Both the position numbers and the translations under genes were made by a program. From assembly GCF_029892605.1 (NCBI RefSeq), contig NZ_JARXWF010000003.1:248001-312000 (forward strand): a DNA stretch of 64,000 bases, read 5' to 3'. The notes beneath the pieces were generated by a model that was given only the letters and a program-made list of their open reading frames with translations, searched no databases and was not told the DNA's origin. Origin of the DNA: Parabacteroides sp. PM6-13 (lineage in GTDB: Bacteria; Bacteroidota; Bacteroidia; Bacteroidales; Tannerellaceae). Positions 1 to 8,452 of the stretch are shown here, in pieces (the stretch's first letter is position 1; every line of letters starts with the position of its first letter).

Positions 1-3000
1 AGGTCGTTCTGAAACCGGTAGAAGGGTTCAAATATCTTTTTTCCTTCTTCTTGTGTAAAGCCCTTTCCGGTGTCGATCACCTCTATCAAAATATAATCTT
101 TTTCGTTGATTTCTTGTTTTATCTTTTTGCTTTCCGACGGCACAACCGGTTTCCCGATCCGGCTTGTTTGCGAGATGCGCAAATAGACACTTTCACCGGA
201 GGGGGTGAATTTGAATGCGTTTGACAATAGGTTATAGAAGACCTTTTCGATTTCGATCTCGTCATACGTGGCATAAAAGGTGTCGGGGAGATTGTTCTCC
301 AGTATGAAACGAATGTTTCTCTTGTTGGCAACAGCTTCGAATGAGAGATATATTTCACGGATAAAGGCAGACAAGTTGATCTTTGTCTTATTCAGCATGC
401 TTTTCCCGGCTTCGTATTTTTGTATGTCCATTAGGTTGTTGACCAGGAGAAGCATTCTTTTACTGTTTTTATTCATCAGAAGCAAGGATTGTTTTACCTC
501 CGGAGAGAAGGATGGGTATTGCAAGAGCTCTTCCAAAGGGTTGATGATAAGCGTCAGGGGTGTGCGAAGCTCATGAGCAAAATTGGTGAACATACGGATG
601 CGTTCTTCATGCAACTCTTTCATCCTCTCTTGCTCTTTTTGTTTGAAACGCATCTCCCGTTCGCGTTCATGCCGTCGGTGTTGATATCGATAGGTTAACA
701 TAGCGGCAACCAATAAAAGCAAGGCGTATAGGCTGTAGGCCCACCAACTTCTGTATAAAGGAGGTTTAACTAGAATATGCAAAACGGTTTCATGTGGGTT
801 CCATATACCGTCATTATTGGATGCCCGAACGCGGAAAGTGTAGCTGCCCGATCGAAGTTTGCTGTAATAGGCCTCCCGTCGGTTGCCAACCATATGCCAG
901 TCGTTGTCCGCTCCTTCCAGTTTGTACATGTATTGGTTACTTTCCGGGTGTATGTAGTTCAAGGCGGAATAGGTAATGGCTATGTTGTTTTGCCAGGCTT
1001 GGAGCGTAATGGAATAGTCGGTCGGGTGGTTGGCCTTCGGATGGGTTCTTTTCAGTTGATGAATAATGTCTTCATGGTTATTCGTCACTAAGGAGGTAAT
1101 ATAGATCGGCGGAATGGTCGGGTTTTGTTTGATCTGTTGCGGGTTGAAAGCCAATATGCCTTTGCTTGCCGGGAAATAGATGGTTCCGTCGGAGGAGACC
1201 GATCCGGCATGGATGGAGAATTCCTGTGTGGGCACCGACGCTGACTTGACGGGATAGAACAGGTCGTCGTTCTTGTTCAACCGGAAAATATCACTCCCGC
1301 TGGCCACCCAAAGCTCTTGGTTGTTATCCAATACAAGGGAGGTGATGTTGCTGCTCGTGAGGCCCTCTTCCCGTTGGTAGTGTTTGACGAAGGAGAACTG
1401 CCGGTCTAATTTGAACAAGCCCCCCTTTGTCGTGGCTATCCATATCCTATCGGAATCCCGGACAAAGGAGGAGATGGTGCCCAGTCGGTCGTACTTGCCT
1501 AACGGCGGGAGCTTTTCGTTTAATGTTTCGAGCGTTTGTTGTTTTCTGTCATACAGGTAAATCTCCCCCCGAAGGGTGCCGAAGAGGAATACCTCGGGCT
1601 GCAACTCCATAATGGTGGTCACATACGGAAACGACTGCTTATGACCGTTTGCTACAAATTCATTTGTTCTACGACCTTTCCTGTCGATCATCACCAGATG
1701 GCTGTTGTTGTTTGTCGGGATCCACAAGTTTTTTTTGCTGTCGACATACAGGGTGAAGATATCATTCTCTTTCGAATCGAAGAGGAGGGTATATTTCCCG
1801 GTGCGTATGGAGAAGACATAGACAGAACCAAAGTGCGTGCCGCAATAAATAATATCGTCTTCAATCCGGATGGATTTGATGATGTTCAATTCGTAGTTCC
1901 CCTCTTCCGGATCGACAATCGGATATAGTTGCTGCTTGCGTGTGCGGGGCTCATAGAAAAGCAGGCCGGCACCTTCTGTGGCAAACCACATATTGCCGTT
2001 TTTGTCTTCCTGCCCCAATCCCATAATGCCCGCATATTCACTGGGGGTGATATAATAAATGGATTTGTGGTATACACTGTAATAATTGATGCCGGCCGAG
2101 TAGGTTCCGATCCATAGTGTTTGGTCTTTATCGACGAACATGGAGTGAATGGAGTAGTGACTCAGCCCGCCCTGGCCTTCGATGTTCATATAAACGGATG
2201 AAATCTGATCGTTGATTTTATCAAAGATATATAACCCGCTGAAGGTGCCTATCAATAGCGAATCCGGATTGAGGAAGACAAGCGAACGCACCCGGTCGTT
2301 GCCCAAGCCGGAGTTCTGCTTGGTGTAATGAATGAATGTTTTCGTTTCCCGGTGGTATCGGCATAAGCCACTCTCTTCGCTTGCCAGCCAGATGTATTCC
2401 CGGTCGAAGGAGATCTGGGTAATGTTGTTGGCGGGCAGAGTGGTGTTGTTCCCCGACTCCGGTAGCCATTGCTCGCGCAACGTCCAGTCTTCCGTATAAA
2501 TAAAAACACCTTCCGTACTTGTTCCGATATAAATATCTCCGTTGGCATCCTGTGAGACAGCGGTTATGGTCGAGCCTATTTCAGGTAGATGCATGAAGTA
2601 ATCGGCTGTTTTGTCGGAATGACAGCGGTAGATGTGAGAATAAGAGAAAAGATAAAGCGCTCCATTGGTATGCGAAAGGAGGTGGCTGGTCGATTTGTAC
2701 GGGTTCTCCGGGTTGATATCCGAAGGCAGAAAGCGGGTGATCTCCCCCGATACGTAGTCGATGCAGTTGAAACCATAGCTGGTAGCCACCCATATGTTCT
2801 TATTCTTGTCTTGTGCAATGGCTTGGATATAGCTATCGGATAAAGAGAGCGAGTCGTTAATCACATTTCGATACACTTTAAACTCGTATCCGTTATACTT
2901 ATTCAGACCGTCGCGGGTGCCAAACCAAAGGTAACCATCCGCGTCCTGGAAGATGCGCCTGACGGATACTTGCGACAATCCATTCTCGACTCCAAGATGG

Positions 3001-3086
3001 GAGAAGAAGAAATTCATGCTCCCTCGCGCAGGGAAGCTAAATAATAGAAAAAGAGCCAGGAGATAAGGCATAAAGAGCTTGTTCAT
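1..3086 (-). CDS. HTCS-type sensor histidine kinase, C-terminus cut by window edge
   Basis: Membrane sensor of the hybrid two-component type that usually controls a neighbouring glycan-use locus. Reading the minus strand from the ATG at 3084-3086 gives an open frame of 1028 residues to the left edge. It starts with a signal peptide (NKLFMPYLLALFLLF), followed by two blocks of Reg_prop beta-propeller repeats (for example GYLWFGTRDGLNKYNGYEF), a Y_Y_Y domain, one membrane span (WWAYSLYALLLLVAAMLTY), then a dimerisation domain with the H box FAHELRTPLTLI, where H838 is the phospho-acceptor (codon 573-575). The ATPase domain begins with N box FYNLLSNAFKFTP and stops after the G1 motif DTGKGF. Whether a receiver and AraC domain follow cannot be seen. 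It is divergent from the GH2 gene at 3236, its likely target. Confidence 0.93.
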   Translation of the reverse strand, partial: MNKLFMPYLLALFLLFSFPARGSMNFFFSHLGVENGLSQVSVRRIFQDADGYLWFGTRDGLNKYNGYEFKVYRNVINDSLSLSDSYIQAIAQDKNKNIWVATSYGFNCIDYVSGEITRFLPSDINPENPYKSTSHLLSHTNGALYLFSYSHIYRCHSDKTADYFMHLPEIGSTITAVSQDANGDIYIGTSTEGVFIYTEDWTLREQWLPESGNNTTLPANNITQISFDREYIWLASEESGLCRYHRETKTFIHYTKQNSGLGNDRVRSLVFLNPDSLLIGTFSGLYIFDKINDQISSVYMNIEGQGGLSHYSIHSMFVDKDQTLWIGTYSAGINYYSVYHKSIYYITPSEYAGIMGLGQEDKNGNMWFATEGAGLLFYEPRTRKQQLYPIVDPEEGNYELNIIKSIRIEDDIIYCGTHFGSVYVFSIRTGKYTLLFDSKENDIFTLYVDSKKNLWIPTNNNSHLVMIDRKGRRTNEFVANGHKQSFPYVTTIMELQPEVFLFGTLRGEIYLYDRKQQTLETLNEKLPPLGKYDRLGTISSFVRDSDRIWIATTKGGLFKLDRQFSFVKHYQREEGLTSSNITSLVLDNNQELWVASGSDIFRLNKNDDLFYPVKSASVPTQEFSIHAGSVSSDGTIYFPASKGILAFNPQQIKQNPTIPPIYITSLVTNNHEDIIHQLKRTHPKANHPTDYSITLQAWQNNIAITYSALNYIHPESNQYMYKLEGADNDWHMVGNRREAYYSKLRSGSYTFRVRASNNDGIWNPHETVLHILVKPPLYRSWWAYSLYALLLLVAAMLTYRYQHRRHEREREMRFKQKEQERMKELHEERIRMFTNFAHELRTPLTLIINPLEELLQYPSFSPEVKQSLLLMNKNSKRMLLLVNNLMDIQKYEAGKSMLNKTKINLSAFIREIYLSFEAVANKRNIRFILENNLPDTFYATYDEIEIEKVFYNLLSNAFKFTPSGESVYLRISQTSRIGKPVVPSESKKIKQEINEKDYILIEVIDTGKGFTQEEGKKIFEPFYRFQND

Positions 3087-3197
3087 AGTATGATAGTTTG
3101 GGCGTTTTCTATAGACAAAGATAAGAATAGTTTTCAAAATGAGATGAATCTATCCTGTTTTGAGATGTTTTTCTCTGCGAATAATCGTTCGTCGCCG

Positions 3198-3205
3198 TAG
3201 CTTTG
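3198..3205 (+). promoter_or_regulatory. Putative Bacteroidota -7 element for the GH2 gene
   Basis: TAGCTTTG matches the Bacteroides -7 consensus TAnnTTTG and lies 30 bases before the GH2 start codon. The -33 TTTG element is only approximated by a T run near 3169. Confidence 0.45.
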
Positions 3206-3235
3206 TATGATAAACACATCTAAAATGTCAAAACT

Positions 3236-5350
3236 ATGATCAAACGAATGCTGAATAGTCTCCTTGCCGGATTATTCTTTGTGACAACTCTTTCCGCCCA
3301 GGGACGCGTGGTCGAACCGTTCAATAATGGATGGTCGTTCAAAAAGGCTCCCGCAACGACCGAGTTGAGTGTAAACGTCCGTACCTGGAACGCCGGATGG
3401 CAGCCGGTGCATCTGCCACACACCTGGAACGCCAAGGATATGCAGGTGGCAGCGGCCAACTTCTATGAAGGAGTCGGCTATTATAAGAAAACCTATCGAT
3501 TGCCCGAAGCCTGGGAAGGGAAACGATTGTTTCTGCACTTTGAAGGTGTCGGTGCCTGTGCGGAAGTGTATGTAAACGGTGAACTGGCCACTGAACACAA
3601 AGGCGGCTATTCTGCTTTTGCCTGCGAGATCACTAAGTTGCTCAAAGCGGGAGAAGAAAATGAGATTATGGTGAAGGCCGATAACAAAGCGCGTCCCGAC
3701 GTGATTCCGGTCAATCACCACCTGTTTGGTGTCTATGGCGGAATCTATCGTCCGGTCTGGCTGGTGGCTACCGATCCGTATGCCATCTGCGTAACCGACA
3801 ACGCCTCTTCGGGTGTCTATATCACGCAGAAGAACGTTTCGCGCAAACAGGCAGAGGTTGAGGTGAAGGTCAAACTCGATAACGGCACTCTGCAACCAGC
3901 GCCCGTTACATTGAAAAACACAATCTACGACCAATCGGGCAAATTGATCAAGACGCATACTCAGTCTTTCGATCTCTCTCCGCAAGGCATCCGCAGCTTT
4001 ACCTCTTCGTTTACTATCAAAAATCCTCATCTGTGGCATGGACGTAAAGATCCTTATCTCTATAAGGTGGTTAGCCAGCTGATTCAGGAAGGAAAAGTGA
4101 TCGACGAAGTGGTTGAACCGCTGGGGTTGCGTCATTACGAAGCCAGAGCAGGCGAAGGCTTCTTCCTGAACGGCGAGAAATATCCCATGTATGGTGTCTG
4201 CCGTCATCAGGATTGGTGGGGATTAGGCAGTGCTTTGCAGAACGAACACCATGACGCTGACCTGGCAACGATTATGGACCTGGGAGCGACCACCGTACGT
4301 TTTGCCCACTATCAGCAGTCGAAATATCTCTATTCCCGCTGTGATACCTTGGGATTGATCATCTGGGCGGAAATACCTTTCGTGAACCGTGTCACCGGAC
4401 AGGAGGCAGAGAATGCCCGGAACCAGTTGCGTGAGATGATCCGTCAGAACTTCAATCACCCTTCTATTTATGTGTGGGGATTGCATAACGAAGTGTATCG
4501 CCCGCATGAATACACCCGCGAGTTGACCCAATCGCTTCATGACTTGGCTAAAACAGAAGACCCCGATCGTTATACCGTTTCGGTCAATGGTTACGGGCAT
4601 ATGGATCATCCGGTCAATATGGTGGCTGATATACAAGGGATGAATCGCTATTTTGGCTGGTATGAAAAGCGATTGCAGGACATCGAACCTTGGGTCGAGG
4701 GCTTGGAAAAGAACTATCCGCATCAGAAGCTCATGCTTACAGAATATGGGGCGGATGCCAACATCACTCATCAAACGGAATACCTGGGCGAATCGCTCAA
4801 CTGGACCAAAGAGTTTTACCCCGAGACCTTCCAGACCAAGACGCACGAATACCATTGGAGTGTGATAGCAAACCACCCCTACATCCTGGCCTCTTATCTA
4901 TGGAATACGTTTGACTTCGCCGTGCCTATGTGGGAGCGGGGAGGAGTGCCCGCCCGCAATATGAAAGGGCTGGTTACCTTCGATCGCAAGATAAAGAAAG
5001 ACTCCTATTTCTGGTATAAAGCGAACTGGAGCGAAGAACCGGTGCTTTACCTGACACAACGCCGTAACCCCGACCGCGAGAAAAAGATCACCTCTGTCAC
5101 GGTCTATTCCAATATCGGCACTCCTACGGTCTACCTGAACGGGGTGGCATTGACGGGCATCCGACAGGGCTATACCGAGGTGCATTATGTTTTCGATGAA
5201 GTTACCCTACACGATGGCGTGAATGTGTTGAAAGCGGTGGCAACCCGCCGGGGCGAAACCTATGAGGATCAGATCGAATGGAATTACAGCGGTGAAAAGA
5301 AGCGCGAAGCAGACACCTATACGATCAAAGGCGAGCATTGGGGCTTCTGA
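3236..5350 (+). CDS. Secreted glycoside hydrolase family 2 (beta-galactosidase-like)
   Basis: Retaining exo-glycosidase of family GH2, 704 residues, predicted to be exported (signal peptide MLNSLLAGLFFVTTLSAQG). Order of domains: N-terminal jelly-roll sugar-binding domain (about 25-185, with LPHTWNAKDM), immunoglobulin-like domain (about 190-300), then the TIM barrel. The acid/base is E419 in WGLHNEVYRP and the nucleophile E503 in LMLTEYGADA, both in the expected context. A short C-terminal beta domain follows (about 610-704). The protein is shorter than LacZ-like GH2 enzymes. The linkage hydrolysed (beta-galactoside, beta-glucuronide or beta-mannoside) cannot be read from the sequence. It is divergent from the sensor at 1-3086, which probably senses its substrate. 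Confidence 0.92.
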   Translation: MIKRMLNSLLAGLFFVTTLSAQGRVVEPFNNGWSFKKAPATTELSVNVRTWNAGWQPVHLPHTWNAKDMQVAAANFYEGVGYYKKTYRLPEAWEGKRLFLHFEGVGACAEVYVNGELATEHKGGYSAFACEITKLLKAGEENEIMVKADNKARPDVIPVNHHLFGVYGGIYRPVWLVATDPYAICVTDNASSGVYITQKNVSRKQAEVEVKVKLDNGTLQPAPVTLKNTIYDQSGKLIKTHTQSFDLSPQGIRSFTSSFTIKNPHLWHGRKDPYLYKVVSQLIQEGKVIDEVVEPLGLRHYEARAGEGFFLNGEKYPMYGVCRHQDWWGLGSALQNEHHDADLATIMDLGATTVRFAHYQQSKYLYSRCDTLGLIIWAEIPFVNRVTGQEAENARNQLREMIRQNFNHPSIYVWGLHNEVYRPHEYTRELTQSLHDLAKTEDPDRYTVSVNGYGHMDHPVNMVADIQGMNRYFGWYEKRLQDIEPWVEGLEKNYPHQKLMLTEYGADANITHQTEYLGESLNWTKEFYPETFQTKTHEYHWSVIANHPYILASYLWNTFDFAVPMWERGGVPARNMKGLVTFDRKIKKDSYFWYKANWSEEPVLYLTQRRNPDREKKITSVTVYSNIGTPTVYLNGVALTGIRQGYTEVHYVFDEVTLHDGVNVLKAVATRRGETYEDQIEWNYSGEKKREADTYTIKGEHWGF

Positions 5351-5382
5351 TGCTTCTCCTCTGTTGAATAAATCTAAAAAAA

Positions 5383-5413
5383 ACGGAGAGAGCTTATAAC
5401 AAGCACTCTCCGT
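5383..5413 (-). terminator. Hairpin terminator of the sigma factor gene
   Basis: ACGGAGAG (5383-5390) pairs with CTCTCCGT (5406-5413), and GCTT with AAGC inside it. On the minus strand the stem is followed by a run of eight T, as expected for termination of the gene ending at 5480. It may also end the GH2 transcript in the other direction. Confidence 0.7.
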
Positions 5414-5479
5414 AACATGATTATGCCGGATCTACGGCTATCCCCCCATTCATATATACGTGTATATACTTTTAGGTTC

Positions 5480-5989
5480 TCAATTATAATAAAACTCTTT
5501 TAGTTCGTTTTGCAAACGCTGACGGGCTACGAATATGCGGCTTTTTACCGTTCCCATCGGGATATTCATTATATCAGAAATCTCATCATATCGGTATCCG
5601 CTAACGAATAGAGCAAAAGGAGCTTTCATATCTTCGCTCAATCCTTCAATAGCGTTGTTTATTTCATTCATGTCGATACATCCTTCCGGAGAATCAAAGC
5701 CGGAATGGCTGATGGTATCTACATTATATACATCAATGCTGCTATCGAGAAATGTATTGGTACGAACCACACGGTTGTAATTGTTGATAAAGATATTGCG
5801 CATAACAGTCATTACCCAACCCTTGAAATTTGTGTTGTCGGTAAATTTGTCACGGTTGTCGAGCACCTTAAGTGTGGTGTCTTGCAACAAATCCATTGCG
5901 TCTTCTTTGTTTGCGGTTAAAGTGAGTGCAAAGCTGAATAGATTATCCTGCAATCCTACCAATTTGGTTTGAAATTGAATCTGTGTCAT
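5480..5989 (-). CDS. ECF-type RNA polymerase sigma factor
   Basis: Sigma-70 family factor of the extracytoplasmic-function group, 169 residues. Region 2 lies about residues 10-75 (DAMDLLQDTTLKVLDN, NFKGWVMTVMRN) and region 4 about 110-160, with the helix-turn-helix YDEISDIMNIPMGTVKSRIF. The two regions are joined by a short linker. No anti-sigma factor gene lies beside it, unlike the SusCD-linked ECF factors of this phylum, so it is either regulated elsewhere or by its own level. It ends with its own terminator and stands alone between a GH2 gene and a divergent reductase gene. Its target promoters are unknown. Confidence 0.93.
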   Translation of the reverse strand: MTQIQFQTKLVGLQDNLFSFALTLTANKEDAMDLLQDTTLKVLDNRDKFTDNTNFKGWVMTVMRNIFINNYNRVVRTNTFLDSSIDVYNVDTISHSGFDSPEGCIDMNEINNAIEGLSEDMKAPFALFVSGYRYDEISDIMNIPMGTVKSRIFVARQRLQNELKEFYYN

Positions 5990-6369
5990 GTTTTTCCTAA
6001 AAAATCGCTGTTATTATTCCTTATTTTCTTTGATCTTATCGCTGATCGATATGCAAATGTAGGAAGAGGCAGGTGGGAGGAATCTTTTTTCGTTGTCTTT
6101 TTTGCTTTTAAATCGTAAGTAGTTGCTTTTTCTTGAATTTATCGGATTTTTGAACAGGATTTACAACTTGTTCAAGTTGCAGATTCCAACATTTTCAACT
6201 TTGTGATTACATTTTTCAAGCAAACGGATAAGGGGGCTAAACATAAAAAATGTTTTTAGCGATTAATATTCTGTTTATATGCTTATTTTTGCCTTATGCC
6301 GACAGGAAATCCATCTCTGCCGGCTTGTGTGCAGCTTGTTTACAATCAATCATAAAATAGAAAAGAACC
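5990..6369. other. Divergent intergenic region with a dyad and a promoter element
   Basis: This 380-base stretch separates the sigma gene from the reductase gene and has no convincing ORF. It contains an inverted repeat TTGAACA-N12-TGTTCAA (6150-6156 and 6169-6175) and a possible -7 element TATTTTTG at 6284-6291 reading toward the reductase. Nothing else is supported. Confidence 0.4.
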
Positions 6370-7560
6370 ATGGAAACAAAAAAAGTCAACCGAAGAAACT
6401 TTCTCCGCTTATCGGCCGCGGCCGGTGCCGGTGCTTTACTGGCTCCGGGAGCCAAAGCGATGTCTCCTGATAAAACAACAACTCATAAGAAAGCAGCTTT
6501 CCCAATGCGCAAGCTTGGACGCTCGGGTATTCAATTGCCTATTCTGAGCATGGGAGTGATGCGTGCCGACAATCCGAATGTCGTACGGGCAGCCTATAAT
6601 TCAGGTATCAAGCATTTCGACACTGCGCATGGCTATCAAAACGGACGCAACGAAGAGATGCTGGGTAATTTCTTCAAGGACAAACCGCGCGATAGCTTTT
6701 ATGTAGCAACCAAAGGACGGACACGTCAATATCCTTATACCGATTCGTTTGAAAAAGAATTCACGGATATGCTCGACCTGAGCCTTTCCCGCCTGCAAAT
6801 GGATTATGTCGACTGGTATTACGTGCATGACCCCAAGAGCGTGGAAGAGATTAAAGATCCGCGCTTGATCAATATCCTCAAGAAATTCAAGGAAGAGGGA
6901 AAGACAAAATATGTAGGCTTCTCAACACACGCCAACAAACCGGAATATATCGATGCCGCTATCGAAGCAGGCATATACGATGTGATCCTGTTGAGCTATA
7001 ATTTTAAGTTGGATAATCTGAAAGCGACTGACGAAGCGTTGGCACGCGGCGTAAAAGCGGGTATTGGGTTTGTAGCGATGAAAACCATGACCGGTGCGGT
7101 GGAAGATGCCGAAGGGAATAAGAAGATTAATGCGCAGGCCTGCCTGAAATGGGTATGGCAGAATGAAAATATCACTACAGCTATACTGGGATTCTCGAAC
7201 TTCGACGAATTGGATGAGTGCCTGGCAGCGGTTGAGAACATCGAACTAACTGTTGGTGAAAAAGAATACCTGGCGGCTCTGTGCACACAGGAAGGGGTGT
7301 TCTGTCAGCAGTGCGGTAAGTGCCTGGAGCAATGCCCCGAGCATCTGCCGATTCCGGATATGATGCGTGCCTATATGTATGCCTATGGTTATAAGTATGC
7401 GCAACTCTCGAAAGAGACCCTGGCGGATCTTTCGCTGCCGGATAACCCGTGTGCCAATTGTGAATCCTGCAAGGTGACCTGCGTTTCTGGCTTTGATGTG
7501 TCGCGCAAAATTGCCGCCATCAATCCGGTTCGCACTATACCCACCGAATTTTTAAGTTAA
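6370..7560 (+). CDS. Aldo/keto reductase with C-terminal ferredoxin domain and twin-arginine leader
   Basis: NAD(P)H-linked oxidoreductase of the aldo/keto reductase fold, 396 residues. The N-terminus resembles a twin-arginine signal (RRNFLRLSAAAGAGALLAPG, R8-R9), which would place the folded enzyme in the periplasm. The barrel carries the catalytic set D84, Y89, K115 and H153. After it comes a dicluster ferredoxin-like domain with two four-cysteine groups, C312-C315-C318-C322 and C361-C364-C367-C371, suitable for two 4Fe-4S clusters. The family is widespread in anaerobes; the substrate is unknown. The start is chosen because the leader begins there; a small exported protein follows 22 bases downstream and is probably cotranscribed. 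Confidence 0.9.
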   Translation: METKKVNRRNFLRLSAAAGAGALLAPGAKAMSPDKTTTHKKAAFPMRKLGRSGIQLPILSMGVMRADNPNVVRAAYNSGIKHFDTAHGYQNGRNEEMLGNFFKDKPRDSFYVATKGRTRQYPYTDSFEKEFTDMLDLSLSRLQMDYVDWYYVHDPKSVEEIKDPRLINILKKFKEEGKTKYVGFSTHANKPEYIDAAIEAGIYDVILLSYNFKLDNLKATDEALARGVKAGIGFVAMKTMTGAVEDAEGNKKINAQACLKWVWQNENITTAILGFSNFDELDECLAAVENIELTVGEKEYLAALCTQEGVFCQQCGKCLEQCPEHLPIPDMMRAYMYAYGYKYAQLSKETLADLSLPDNPCANCESCKVTCVSGFDVSRKIAAINPVRTIPTEFLS

Positions 7561-7582
7561 TCACTGCAAAGAAAAAGCTAAT

Positions 7583-8452
7583 ATGAAATATCGTTCGTAT
7601 GTGTTAAGTCTGGTAAGTAGCCTGATTGTTTTTTCTCTCTCTGCGCAAACGCCCCAGGAATTGAAGTCCTGGTTGCCCTCCATACCGGGCTGGGAAATCA
7701 ACGAAGAGATAGAGGTGTTTGATCCGGATAATTTGTTTGACCGCATCAATGGGGCGGCGCCTCTTTTTATTGAGAACAATTTCAGGGAAATGACCAGTGT
7801 AGAATATAAAAAGGATAAGGACTATATCACGTTGCAGATCTACCGCCATGCTTCACCCGAGGATGCCTTCGGCATGTACGCTTCCGAGCGTTCTACCGAA
7901 TTGGCTCATTACCCGATCGGCGGCGAGGCGCAGGGCGATCCAAGTAGTCTGTTCTTTTTTGCCGGTCATATATATGTAAAGATGTGGGCCACCTCGCAGG
8001 AAAATCTCGAAACAGTGTTGCACCAGATCGGAACCGGCCTGGCCGAGCGTATCGATCCGAAGGCAGCTTATCCGACGATCCTGCGATTCTTCCCGGCGGA
8101 AGGGAAGCAACCCTACTCCGAAGCCTATATTACCTCCAATTATATCGGGCATGAATTCCTGAAACAGATCTACCTGGCAAAATACGAACGGGAAGGAAAA
8201 GCCTTTCAATTGTTTGTGATCGATGGGAATTCTGCAGACGGAGCGAAGGATATCTTGACAAAATATTTCACCTTTGCCCGGCAGCCATTGGAGTTTGCGG
8301 AAGGCGCACTCGTGATAAAGGATCGGTACAATGGTGATATCCCAGCTATCTGGAAAGGGCGCTACATTGTGGCTGCCTATTCGGAAAATGGAGAAGCGAT
8401 CGCAGGCGTAGAGGAACTACTGAAATCTATTGCCGCTGCCTTCCCGGATTAA
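7583..8452 (+). CDS. Exported protein of unknown function, DUF6599-like
   Basis: 289 residues with a signal peptide (SYVLSLVSSLIVFSLSAQ). The mature part resembles the DUF6599 family in its early motif VFDPDNLFDRINGAAPLF and its later repeat of a similar fold; the assignment is from memory of the family and is moderate. No catalytic residues can be recognised. It follows the aldo/keto reductase by 22 bases, so the pair may work together in the periplasm. Its stop codon overlaps the stop codon of the convergent mutS2 gene by four bases, leaving no room for a terminator. Confidence 0.75.
   Translation: MKYRSYVLSLVSSLIVFSLSAQTPQELKSWLPSIPGWEINEEIEVFDPDNLFDRINGAAPLFIENNFREMTSVEYKKDKDYITLQIYRHASPEDAFGMYASERSTELAHYPIGGEAQGDPSSLFFFAGHIYVKMWATSQENLETVLHQIGTGLAERIDPKAAYPTILRFFPAEGKQPYSEAYITSNYIGHEFLKQIYLAKYEREGKAFQLFVIDGNSADGAKDILTKYFTFARQPLEFAEGALVIKDRYNGDIPAIWKGRYIVAAYSENGEAIAGVEELLKSIAAAFPD

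Noticed and set aside
3272-4207. 311-residue minus-strand frame
   Set aside because: Shadow of the GH2 gene at 3236.
5480-5989. ECF sigma factor with a partner anti-sigma factor
   Set aside because: No FecR-like or other anti-sigma gene is adjacent on either side.
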